Both the position numbers and the translations under genes were made by a program. 64,000 bases of DNA from Neobacillus sp. OS1-2 (GTDB lineage: Bacteria > Bacillota > Bacilli > Bacillales > Cytobacillaceae): the NCBI RefSeq assembly GCF_030915505.1, contig NZ_CP133265.1, forward strand, positions 496,001 through 560,000, read 5' to 3'. The notes beneath the pieces were generated by a model. It saw nothing but the letters and a program-made list of their open reading frames with translations, had not been told where the DNA came from and did no database searches. Below are positions 38,562 to 45,543 of this stretch, piece by piece (within the stretch, counting starts at the first letter, position 1; every line of letters starts with the position of its first letter).

Positions 38562-38568
38562 AAAAAAC

Positions 38569-38593
38569 ACCTCGTCAAAAGTTTTGACGAGGT
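38569..38593 (-). terminator. greA terminator overlapping the pbpI ribosome-binding site
   Basis: A perfect 12-bp dyad (ACCTCGTCAAAA / TTTTGACGAGGT) lies 45 bp beyond the greA stop and runs on the minus strand into GTTTTTT, then the pbpI ATG at 38561. The GAGGTG of pbpI forms the 3' arm, so the fold both ends greA transcripts and hides the pbpI start site. Confidence 0.8.
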
Positions 38594-38637
38594 TCAAGCA
38601 TTTCAAACAATATTCAGATGAATTGTACTCATATCCT

Positions 38638-39114
38638 TTAGTTAATCTTTGTAATACGAACGCTCATTTCACCGCCTGGTGTTTGAACAGAGACTTGATC
38701 GCCTACTTTTTTACCTAAAAGACTTTTCGCAATCGGCGAGTCATTCGAAATTTTCCCTTCAAATGGATCTGCCTCAGCACTTCCAACAATAGAGTAAGTT
38801 TCTTCTTCCCCATCCGGAAGTTCAATAAATGTAACGGATCTGCCAAGTGCGACTGAATCGCCGGCGATCTCGCTTTCAGCAATTATCTTAGCATTACGAA
38901 TCATATTTTCTAAGGTCGTAATACGGCCCTCAACAAATGCCTGCTCTTCTTTTGCGGAATCATACTCAGAGTTTTCAGACAAATCACCAAAACTTCTAGC
39001 AATTTTAATTCTTTCCACCACTTCTTTACGCTTTACTGATTTTAAGTATTCAAGTTCTTGTACAAGTTTGTCTTTTCCTGCTTGTGTCATAGGAAATACT
39101 TTTTCTGCAGCCAA
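38638..39114 (-). CDS. greA: Transcription elongation factor GreA
   Basis: Rescues backtracked RNA polymerase by stimulating transcript cleavage in the secondary channel. The 158 residues show the N-terminal coiled coil (about 1-75) with the conserved acidic tip [18 protein letters not shown] and the C-terminal FKBP-like domain ([25 protein letters not shown]). The start is TTG 39114 ([12 protein letters not shown]), which fits the B. subtilis N-terminus and has GGAG about 10 nt upstream; a start eight codons earlier adds unrelated residues. It lies between udk and pbpI. Confidence 0.96.
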   Translation of the reverse strand: MAAEKVFPMTQAGKDKLVQELEYLKSVKRKEVVERIKIARSFGDLSENSEYDSAKEEQAFVEGRITTLENMIRNAKIIAESEIAGDSVALGRSVTFIELPDGEEETYSIVGSAEADPFEGKISNDSPIAKSLLGKKVGDQVSVQTPGGEMSVRITKIN

Positions 39115-39178
39115 AACCCTCACTCCTTCAAGTCTCACAATCCCCCATTAGAATTGTGTATGTATGGTATGTAGATTG

Positions 39179-39194
39179 TTTGCCATATGGCAAA
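39179..39194. promoter_or_regulatory. Palindrome upstream of greA
   Basis: TTTGCC-ATAT-GGCAAA, a perfect 16-bp palindrome 65 bp ahead of the greA start. The TTGCCA half may serve as a -35 element with TACCAT as a weak -10, so this is a possible operator-promoter overlap. Confidence 0.35.
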
Positions 39195-39202
39195 TACATA
39201 GT

Positions 39203-39230
39203 AGCGCGTCCTTTTAAAAGGGGACGCGCT
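39203..39230. terminator. Hairpin between udk and greA
   Basis: AGCGCGTCC pairs with GGACGCGCT around a 10-nt A+T-rich loop, 37 bp after the udk stop. On the minus strand no T-run follows; on the plus strand ATTATTTATTTT does. It may act as an mRNA 3' stabiliser or weak terminator for udk. Confidence 0.5.
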
Positions 39231-39267
39231 AAAATTATTTATTTTAAGTCTAATAATAGCTATTGTG

Positions 39268-39903
39268 TCATAAAAATGACTTTTGTTCAAGAATTGTTTG
39301 AATTTTTGTGACCATTAAATCGACGGCAACATGATTTTGGCCTCCCTCAGGGATAATGACATCCGCATAACGCTTCGTTGGTTCAATAAATTGGTTATGC
39401 ATTGGCCGGACTACATTCAGATATTGATCGATAACAGAATCGAAAGTCCGTCCCCTTTCGCGAATATCACGAGTCAGCCGGCGGATGATTCGCAAATCGG
39501 CATCCGTATCTACGTACAATTTGATGTCCATTAAATTGCGAAGCCGCTCATCCTCGAGTACTAAAATCCCCTCCAAAATGATTACATCCTGCGGCTCCAC
39601 GGGTATAACCTTATCTGAACGTGTGTGGATGGAATAATCATAAACAGGTTTTTCTATTGCTTCATAGCGTAAAAGTTTCTCAATATGCTCGATTAGCAAA
39701 TCATTATCAAAAGCAAGCGGGTGATCATAATTTGTCTTCAATCGTTCCTCAAAAGGCACATCATGTTGATCCTTGTAGTAATAATCTTGTTCCAGCACCA
39801 AAATGGAATGTTCCTTCAAGCTTTCGTAAATTGCTTTTGTTACACTGGTTTTTCCGGAGCCTGAGCCGCCGGTTACACCAATAACAACCGGTTTCTGCAT
39901 CAT
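39268..39903 (-). CDS. udk: Uridine kinase
   Basis: Phosphorylates uridine and cytidine with GTP/ATP in pyrimidine salvage. The 211 residues have Walker [14 protein letters not shown] near residue 9, EQDYYYKDQ near 38, the NYDHPLAFD segment near 58, and the lid region [17 protein letters not shown] near 155. It overlaps the trhP2 stop by 4 bp and has AAAGGAG ahead of two adjacent ATGs; the first is used here. It closes the trmR-trhP1-trhP2-udk run seen in B. subtilis. Confidence 0.96.
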   Translation of the reverse strand: MMQKPVVIGVTGGSGSGKTSVTKAIYESLKEHSILVLEQDYYYKDQHDVPFEERLKTNYDHPLAFDNDLLIEHIEKLLRYEAIEKPVYDYSIHTRSDKVIPVEPQDVIILEGILVLEDERLRNLMDIKLYVDTDADLRIIRRLTRDIRERGRTFDSVIDQYLNVVRPMHNQFIEPTKRYADVIIPEGGQNHVAVDLMVTKIQTILEQKSFL

Positions 39904-41174
39904 GCGTTCTCCTTTCGCATCATGTTGTTAGGATACACCGGTTTGTCCAATTTAAATTGTACAATCTGAAGCGGATGTCTAGCTGCATCCAATTCATTTC
40001 CTTTTTCATCCCAAACTTTATCAATCACATGCGTAAAGTTTTGAATTTCCGGTCCGAAAAATTCTACTTCTTGCCCCGGCTTAAAATGGTTTCTTTGCTG
40101 TAATGTCACTATCTGTGTTTCCTCGTTATAATCCAGCACAAGACCAACAAACTCAAACTTTGTCTTCTTGCTATGATTACCAAACATTTGCTCTTTATAC
40201 CCTGGAACCCCTTCAAAAAAAGCAGGCGCTGTTTCACGGTTTGCACATTTATCGAGTTCTTCTAACCATTCACGCTTGATGACGAAATTCTCAGGGTCAG
40301 CGCAATAGGCATCAATCACTTTCCGATAAACACTCACAACTGTGGCAATGTAATGAATTGATTTCATTCTGCCTTCAATTTTCAAACTGTCAATCCCTAG
40401 CTCAATCATCTGTGGAATCGCCTGAATTAAATTAAGATCCTTCGGGCTCATCGCAAACGGGTCATTGCCTTCTTCAAACAGGGCAACTTCTTGATTACTG
40501 CCTTCTAGTGTGTAGAGATCATAATCCCAGCGGCAAGACTGGCAGCAGCCGCCACGGTTGGAATCCCGTGCTGTCATATGATTACTCAATGTACAACGTC
40601 CGGAATAGGCGATGCACATGGCTCCATGAATAAAGGTTTCAATCTCAACATCGACCTTTTCCTTCATTTCTCTGATTTCTTCCGCACTGACCTCTCTTGC
40701 TAATACGACACGTTCTGCACCTGACTCTTTCCAAAACTGTGCAGCCTTCCAGTTAGAAAGTGACTGCTGTGTGCTGATATGGATCTCGATCTCCGGGGCA
40801 AGCCGCTGGCAGGTTTCAATAATGAGTGGATCCGCAACAATAATCCCGGCAATTCCTGTTTCCTTCAAGCCAAGAATATATTCCTCTAAACCATCAATAT
40901 TTTCATTATGGGCAAAAATGTTCGTTGTCACATAAATTTTCGCGCCATATTTTTTGGCAAATTCGACGCCATCTTTCATTTCCTCAAATGTAAAGTTATC
41001 AGCGTTTGAACGAAGTCCATATTCCTGACCGCCAATAAACACAGCATCTGCCCCATAATGAACCGCAATTTTTAATTTTTCAAGATTACCCGCTGGCGCA
41101 AGGAGTTCTGGCTTTTTCACTATGACACGTTTTCCATCGATGATTTCAGAAATAGTATCTTTAACGTTATTCAT
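39900..41174 (-). CDS. trhP2: tRNA 5-hydroxyuridine synthesis protein TrhP2 (peptidase U32 family)
   Basis: U32-family protein needed for prephenate-dependent hydroxylation of wobble U34 to ho5U. The 424 residues show the TIM-barrel start [19 protein letters not shown] and the family signature [16 protein letters not shown] near residue 180, followed by the cysteine cluster GGCCQSC, which is expected to hold an Fe-S cluster. The C-terminal U32 domain ([13 protein letters not shown]) is present. AGGAGGGG precedes the ATG. It sits downstream of trhP1 across a 80-bp gap containing a palindromic repeat. B. subtilis orthologue: YrrO. Confidence 0.92.
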   Translation of the reverse strand: MNNVKDTISEIIDGKRVIVKKPELLAPAGNLEKLKIAVHYGADAVFIGGQEYGLRSNADNFTFEEMKDGVEFAKKYGAKIYVTTNIFAHNENIDGLEEYILGLKETGIAGIIVADPLIIETCQRLAPEIEIHISTQQSLSNWKAAQFWKESGAERVVLAREVSAEEIREMKEKVDVEIETFIHGAMCIAYSGRCTLSNHMTARDSNRGGCCQSCRWDYDLYTLEGSNQEVALFEEGNDPFAMSPKDLNLIQAIPQMIELGIDSLKIEGRMKSIHYIATVVSVYRKVIDAYCADPENFVIKREWLEELDKCANRETAPAFFEGVPGYKEQMFGNHSKKTKFEFVGLVLDYNEETQIVTLQQRNHFKPGQEVEFFGPEIQNFTHVIDKVWDEKGNELDAARHPLQIVQFKLDKPVYPNNMMRKENA

Positions 41175-41201
41175 GTTTGCACCCCTCCTAAGTTTTGTCT
41201 T

Positions 41202-41247
41202 GCTTCAGCGCCAAGGGGTCATAAGCCCCTGTGCAAGGCGCTTCCGC
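41202..41247. repeat. Palindromic repeat (GCGGAAGCGCC family) between trhP1 and trhP2
   Basis: An inverted repeat with GGCGCTTCCGC on one side and AGCGCC on the other and an inner AGGGG/CCCCT hairpin. The core GCGGAAGCGCC is shared with 45470-45500 and the left end of the elements at 25865 and 27398. It separates two genes of one operon. Confidence 0.65.
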
Positions 41248-41254
41248 TTTCTAA

Positions 41255-42184
41255 TTAGTAAACCGTTTCTTTGAAAAAGAATCCCGTATCTATTGAACGA
41301 TTTGCCGGTTGAATTTCCTCAATTGCAGCCAACAGTTCGTCCTTTTTATCGTCATAAGCATCCGGATCTTCCATAAATAAGTCAATTGCTGCACGATAAG
41401 CCTTTGTTACAGCTAAAATATATTCAGGACTTTTTAAGATTCCATCGATTTTAAACGTATCAACACCGGCTTCGAGCATTTCTTGCAGTTCATCAATCAT
41501 ACAAATATCATTTGGGCTCATAATATGCGTACCGTTCTCATCTTCGAAAATCGGATATTTATTTTCACGCTCTTTATCATGCAAAAACATATTTTTTTCC
41601 ATCTTGCGATTTTCAACTTCCAAGACTTTTCCTTGATACTCATAATAGTTACCTAGCAATGAGCGTTTAGATTGAAACATACAACTCATTCCGTGTACCT
41701 GGACTTCAATTTCCACTTCAGCATGTTGCTTCATTTCAATAATGGCATCCATGTTGATTTCACGTGCTAGGACTGCCCGTTTTGCACCTTTTCGACCCCA
41801 ATAGTTACATGTGTACCAGTTTGTTCCCGTTGTCTCGGTATTCCAATGGAGTTTCATTTCCGGTGCCACTTCTTTTGCCGTCATTAATACAGCCGGGTCG
41901 CCGAAAATAATTGCATCCGCCATTGCTTCTTGAGCAAATTGAATATAGTCAGCAAGTTCGGCTATTTTTTCATTGTGAAATATCGCATTCATCGCCACAT
42001 ACACCTTTTTTCCCTTGCTATGGGCTAGAGTAATCGCCTTTTTAACATCTTCACGATTGAATTCTCCTGCTAGTCGTAATCCATATCGCTGCTCACCCAC
42101 CACAAATGCATCTGCACCGGCTTCCGCTAAGGGTAAAATCTCATCCACGGACAATGGAGTGACAAGCAATTCTGTTTTTTTCAT
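41255..42184 (-). CDS. trhP1: tRNA 5-hydroxyuridine synthesis protein TrhP1 (peptidase U32 family)
   Basis: Shorter U32-family partner of TrhP2 in ho5U34 formation. The 309 residues align with TrhP2 (ELLVTPLSVDEILPLAEAGAD at the start, then IQFAQEAMADAIIFGDPAV). In the family signature the cysteines are reduced: EVQVHGMSCMFQSKRS replaces the full H-G-x-M-C-x(5)-G-x-C motif, and no CxxC pair follows. It may therefore be the non-catalytic half of a TrhP1-TrhP2 pair (inference). ATG 42184 overlaps the trmR stop by 4 bp. B. subtilis orthologue: YrrN. Confidence 0.9.
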   Translation of the reverse strand: MKKTELLVTPLSVDEILPLAEAGADAFVVGEQRYGLRLAGEFNREDVKKAITLAHSKGKKVYVAMNAIFHNEKIAELADYIQFAQEAMADAIIFGDPAVLMTAKEVAPEMKLHWNTETTGTNWYTCNYWGRKGAKRAVLAREINMDAIIEMKQHAEVEIEVQVHGMSCMFQSKRSLLGNYYEYQGKVLEVENRKMEKNMFLHDKERENKYPIFEDENGTHIMSPNDICMIDELQEMLEAGVDTFKIDGILKSPEYILAVTKAYRAAIDLFMEDPDAYDDKKDELLAAIEEIQPANRSIDTGFFFKETVY

Positions 42185-42831
42185 TTCCTTTCACCTCTCC
42201 TTTTACTAATGGCAACCCCGTCTCCTACAGGGAGAATCACGGAGTCATAATCCGCATGATCCATTAACCAGTGATTAAAAGCATCAATTTTCTTAACAAG
42301 GTTTCGGGTTCTCTTCGATTCAATTTCTTCTTCTGCGACAAGACCTTTAAACAATACATTATCGGTGATAATCATTCCGTCCGGACTCAGATATTTTTCA
42401 TACATCGTAAAAAACTTTTGATATTGGCCTTTTGCCGCATCAATAAAGATGGCATCATACGGAGCATGTACACGAACCTGATCTTCCACTTCGAGCGCAT
42501 CACCTTCAATTAGGGTGATTTGCTCCCCGTACAAAGAACGCCCAATAAATTCTTTTGCCACTTGAATTCGCTCAACATCACGCTCAATCGTTATGATTTC
42601 AGCATTCGGCATCGCTTCAGCCATTCGTAATCCTGAATACCCAATCGCAGTTCCGACCTCTAGAATTTTGTGCGTGCGATGAATCCGCAGAACTTGCAGC
42701 ATCATTTCAATCCCTGCAAGTTCCATAATCGGGACATTATGTTCTTTCGCATAGCTTTCCATTTCCGTAAACAATGGATTTCGTTCTGAAATTAGATTAT
42801 CAATATAAAAATGCAGCTTCTCATTTAACAA
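42181..42831 (-). CDS. trmR: tRNA 5-hydroxyuridine methyltransferase TrmR
   Basis: SAM-dependent O-methyltransferase that turns ho5U34 into 5-methoxyuridine, completing the pathway begun by TrhP1/TrhP2 encoded directly after it. The 216-residue protein has the caffeoyl-CoA-OMT-like fold: ILEVGTAIGYSGLRMA near residue 55, IITIERDVERIQVA near 80, and the metal-site region YDAIFIDAAKGQYQKF near 125. The start is TTG 42831 with GAGGTG upstream. The leader contains a candidate structured RNA. B. subtilis orthologue: YrrM. Confidence 0.92.
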   Translation of the reverse strand: MLNEKLHFYIDNLISERNPLFTEMESYAKEHNVPIMELAGIEMMLQVLRIHRTHKILEVGTAIGYSGLRMAEAMPNAEIITIERDVERIQVAKEFIGRSLYGEQITLIEGDALEVEDQVRVHAPYDAIFIDAAKGQYQKFFTMYEKYLSPDGMIITDNVLFKGLVAEEEIESKRTRNLVKKIDAFNHWLMDHADYDSVILPVGDGVAISKRRGERK

Positions 42832-42892
42832 GCTGCCGTCACCTCAATTCCTATAGGAGCATTGTTACCTTTACATAATGCTCTTTAGACAT

Positions 42893-42989
42893 GAAAAAAT
42901 AGCGTTCACAGGAAATAACGAGCTGATGAGATCAACTCTGTGCGTTTTTGGTCAGATACACCACAAAACCATACTGTGAGTTACGCTAT
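42893..42989 (-). ncRNA. Candidate structured RNA in the trmR leader
   Basis: On the minus strand an outer stem (ATAGCG/CGCTAT then CACAG/CTGTG) closes a three-way junction with two hairpins: GTTTT-G-TGG / CCAAAAAC, and GAGTTGAT-CTC-ATCAGCTC. The outer stem runs directly into TTTTTT, like a terminator, about 60 nt ahead of the trmR start. No known RNA family was recognised. It could be an attenuator, a riboswitch-like leader or a small RNA. Confidence 0.4.
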
Positions 42990-43025
42990 AGAATACATAT
43001 TAAAACACCTGAATTATTTTATCAT

Positions 43026-43056
43026 AAAAAGAGGGGGAATGCTAATCTTTCCCCCT
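43026..43056 (-). terminator. Terminator after mltG
   Basis: AGGGGGAA pairs with TTCCCCCT around a 9-nt loop and is followed by CTTTTTATG on the minus strand, just after the mltG stop. Confidence 0.85.
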
Positions 43057-43064
43057 AAGATTTA

Positions 43065-44201
43065 TTATTTTTTATTGGTAATATGTTTTGTCTTTTCTTG
43101 ATTATGTTCAACCAATGTCTTTGTAAAAATAACTTCGCCTTCTGGGGTTGCCAGGAAGTAATAATAATCCGTTTCTTCCGGATCCAATGCCGCTTCAATC
43201 GAATCTTTTCCGGCACTTGCTATCGGCCCTGGTGGAAGTCCGGTATTTTTATACGTATTATATGGTGAATTCACTTCCAAATCCTCATATAAAACCTTAT
43301 CTTTATGTCTCCCTTGCGCATATAAAACCGTTGGGTCAGTTTGGAGCGGCATCCCTTTTTTTATTCGATTATAGAAAACACTGGCGATCGTTTTACGGTC
43401 AGCTTTTTCCGTAGCTTCCTCCTCCACTAACGAGGCCATCGTTAATAATTGATGAACGGATAGCTTTTTCTCTTTACTTGCTTCCGCATAATCAGATAGT
43501 ACATTTCGTGTTTTATCCAGCATGGCTGTGACTATTTCATCAATTGTTGGATTTGGCTTATAAAACGGATAGGTAGCCGGGAATAGATATCCTTCGAGCG
43601 GATATTTGACCGTAGAGTGTAACACTTCATCTGTTAAAATATCCGGATATTTGGCCATTAACGTTTTAATAAATTCTTTGTCATTTAATTTAGCAAATAC
43701 GTCTTCTTCCTTTTGGTTTGTCGCCTTTGCCATAATAGCGGCAATTTCTGTCAGCTGCTTCCCTTCTGGAATCGCAATCTTAAAACTCGCTTTTGCCAGT
43801 ACCTTACCCGTTTTCAGACGGCTGACAATTTCCGCCACATCCATTGAAGGGCTTAGCTGATAATTACCAGCCATAAATCCACCTTCATTTTTCAGCTTTA
43901 CATAATACTTAAATACTTTTGCATTTTTAATAATTCCATTTGTCTCTAATTTCTCACCAATTCCTGTGACGGATGAACCTAACGGAATTTCAACTGTTTT
44001 TTGTTTCTTACTTTTAGAATCAACTGGTTTCAGTGCTGATTGTATGTAAAGGTATCCCCCACCACCGATAACGACGATCAATAATAGGATTAAGATCGAA
44101 ATGATTGAAACTATCTTACGAACAACCCTTGCTTCATGGTGCTGTTCAAGCATTTTTTGCCGAATAATCTCTTTTTTTGTTCCCTTTTCGTCAGATGTCA
44201 T
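43065..44201 (-). CDS. mltG: Endolytic peptidoglycan transglycosylase MltG (YceG-like)
   Basis: Membrane-anchored lytic transglycosylase that cuts nascent glycan strands and sets their length. The 378 residues have a cytoplasmic N-terminus, one membrane helix (about 37-57, VSIISILILLLIVVIGGGGYLY), a LysM-like subdomain (VEIPLGSSVTGIGEKLETNG) and the YceG catalytic domain. The catalytic glutamate is expected in LTMASLVEEEA near 260, followed by FYNRIKKGMPLQTDPTVLYA. ATG 44201 has AAGGGGG upstream. B. subtilis orthologue: YrrL. Confidence 0.94.
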   Translation of the reverse strand: MTSDEKGTKKEIIRQKMLEQHHEARVVRKIVSIISILILLLIVVIGGGGYLYIQSALKPVDSKSKKQKTVEIPLGSSVTGIGEKLETNGIIKNAKVFKYYVKLKNEGGFMAGNYQLSPSMDVAEIVSRLKTGKVLAKASFKIAIPEGKQLTEIAAIMAKATNQKEEDVFAKLNDKEFIKTLMAKYPDILTDEVLHSTVKYPLEGYLFPATYPFYKPNPTIDEIVTAMLDKTRNVLSDYAEASKEKKLSVHQLLTMASLVEEEATEKADRKTIASVFYNRIKKGMPLQTDPTVLYAQGRHKDKVLYEDLEVNSPYNTYKNTGLPPGPIASAGKDSIEAALDPEETDYYYFLATPEGEVIFTKTLVEHNQEKTKHITNKK

Positions 44202-44312
44202 CGTTTTCCCCCTTCCCATGACCATTGAATAAAAAAAAGCCAAATTTATTAAAAATAAAAAAGGATATCTTAATTATTTCAGCATATTGTGAGAAAAATG
44301 TCAATTTATGAA

Positions 44313-44362
44313 GAAAAGCGGAAGGTACCGGGGGCTGGACAATTCTCAAAGTCAAAATCTCC
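44313..44362. repeat. Internally deleted copy of the dispersed repeat
   Basis: AAAAGCGGAAG, the left end of the 170-bp element at 27398, is joined to its right end GGCTGGACAATTCTCAAAGT by about 10 bp. The middle of the element is missing. It lies between mltG and yrzB. Confidence 0.7.
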
Positions 44363-44376
44363 ACTTTCTTTTGTCG

Positions 44377-44410
44377 AAAAAGAAAGAATCGGCCGCTATG
44401 CAGCCGATTC
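44377..44410 (-). terminator. Terminator after yrzB
   Basis: GAATCGGC / GCCGATTC stem with a 9-nt loop followed by TTTCTTTTTCG on the minus strand. Confidence 0.85.
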
Positions 44411-44418
44411 CCTAATTC

Positions 44419-44724
44419 TTATTCTACCTCTTGATCTTCATTAAAAGTATTAAATACTTCTTCCACCATATCCCATTCTTCATCCGTTTCAATTTCCATT
44501 AACTCGCCAAGACCGCCATCTTCCGTTGGGATGTAAGCATATGTGAGGATGTCAATTTCTTCTTCCTCTTCTTCATTTGCACCTACTGGATAAAAGAAAA
44601 TATAGGATTTTTCAAATTCCTCAGAATCAAATGTGAAAAGTATTTCAAATAGTTGTTCATCGCCATTTTCATCAATCAATGTGATATAGCGATCTTCTTC
44701 ATTATGTTCGTGTTCGTGTGCCAT
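44419..44724 (-). CDS. yrzB: YrzB family acidic protein (DUF1292)
   Basis: A 101-residue, very acidic cytosolic protein of unknown function (MAHEHEHNEEDRYITLIDE ... YPVGANEEEEEEIDILTYAY). The ATG at 44724 follows GAGGTG and is the conserved family start. It lies downstream of ruvX with 13 bp between them; the order ireB-ruvX-yrzB is widely conserved in Firmicutes. Confidence 0.92.
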   Translation of the reverse strand: MAHEHEHNEEDRYITLIDENGDEQLFEILFTFDSEEFEKSYIFFYPVGANEEEEEEIDILTYAYIPTEDGGLGELMEIETDEEWDMVEEVFNTFNEDQEVE

Positions 44725-44737
44725 TTTCTTCACCTCA

Positions 44738-45154
44738 TTAATTTTTACTATCAAGATAGCCTTGCAAAATCATGACTGCTGCCATTTTATCAATAACCTT
44801 TTTTCGCTTTTTTCGACTGACATCAGCTTCCAGCAATACCCGTTCAGCTGCCATTGTAGTCAGCCGCTCGTCCCATAAAACTGTCGGCACAGCAAATTTA
44901 GTTTCAATTTCAGCAGCAAAGTGCTTACTAGCTTCAGCCCGTGGGCCAACTGTACCATTCATATTTTTAGGAAAACCGATGACGACCGTATCAACTTGAT
45001 ACTCACTAATTAATTGACCAATTTCCTCAAAACCAAACTGTTGTTTTTCTTCATTGATTTTGAGAGTTTTGAGACCCTGTGCTGTCCATCCTAGCTCATC
45101 ACTAATGGCTACACCGACAGTTTTTGAGCCTACATCTAAACCCATTGCACGCAT
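44738..45154 (-). CDS. ruvX: Holliday junction resolvase-like / pre-16S rRNA nuclease YqgF (RuvX)
   Basis: RNase-H-fold nuclease, essential in many bacteria, connected with processing of the 16S rRNA 5' end and named a putative Holliday junction resolvase. The 138 residues contain [19 protein letters not shown] with the first catalytic aspartate, [18 protein letters not shown] near residue 65, [13 protein letters not shown] near 98, and the closing [15 protein letters not shown]. It lies 3 bp after ireB. B. subtilis orthologue: YrrK. Confidence 0.95.
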   Translation of the reverse strand: MRAMGLDVGSKTVGVAISDELGWTAQGLKTLKINEEKQQFGFEEIGQLISEYQVDTVVIGFPKNMNGTVGPRAEASKHFAAEIETKFAVPTVLWDERLTTMAAERVLLEADVSRKKRKKVIDKMAAVMILQGYLDSKN

Positions 45155-45157
45155 TAA

Positions 45158-45424
45158 TTAAACCTCTCGTTGTTGTTTTAAGTAGGATTTGACCAATTCC
45201 TCAATGATTTCGTCCCGTTCCAGCTTACGAATGATGTTACGGGCATCACGATGCCGTGGAATATAAGCAGGGTCACCGGATAACAGGTAGCCGACAATTT
45301 GATTAATAGGATTATACCCTTTTTCCTGCAGAGCCTCATAAACTTGAAGAAGGACATCCTTCACATCATGTTCAAACGGCTCTTCAGGAAAATTAAATCG
45401 CATTGTTTTGTCAAATGAACTCAT
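45158..45424 (-). CDS. ireB: IreB family regulatory phosphoprotein
   Basis: Small protein (88 residues, UPF0297) that is a substrate of the PASTA-domain Ser/Thr kinase and modulates cephalosporin resistance in Enterococcus. Sequence landmarks are [15 protein letters not shown] near the start, with the threonine of the phosphosite region, and [19 protein letters not shown] near residue 45. The start at MSSFDK (45424) has GGCGGGGTG upstream and gives the standard length. First of the ireB-ruvX-yrzB trio, downstream of alaS. B. subtilis orthologue: YrzL. Confidence 0.94.
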   Translation of the reverse strand: MSSFDKTMRFNFPEEPFEHDVKDVLLQVYEALQEKGYNPINQIVGYLLSGDPAYIPRHRDARNIIRKLERDEIIEELVKSYLKQQREV

Positions 45425-45469
45425 TTCATGCACCCCGCCTTTCTAACAGAGGAGAGAATTGTAATGTCT

Positions 45470-45506
45470 AGCGGAAGCGCCTAGACAAGGCGCTTCCGCT
45501 TTTTTG
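45470..45506. repeat. Palindromic repeat (AGCGGAAGCGCC) between ireB and alaS
   Basis: A perfect 12-bp inverted repeat (AGCGGAAGCGCC / GGCGCTTCCGCT) with a 7-nt loop and a T-run on the plus strand. Because the neighbouring genes are on the minus strand it is not their canonical terminator; its core is shared with other repeat copies in the window. Confidence 0.75.
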
Positions 45507-45543
45507 CACTCTTACCTACATTTTACACTACTTTGTCCTATTA

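Noticed and set aside
42918..42945. CTGATGAG on the plus strand, as in a hammerhead ribozyme core
   Set aside because: No CGAAA segment or correctly paired stems follow; the sequence is better explained as the GAGTTGAT/ATCAGCTC hairpin of the minus-strand leader.
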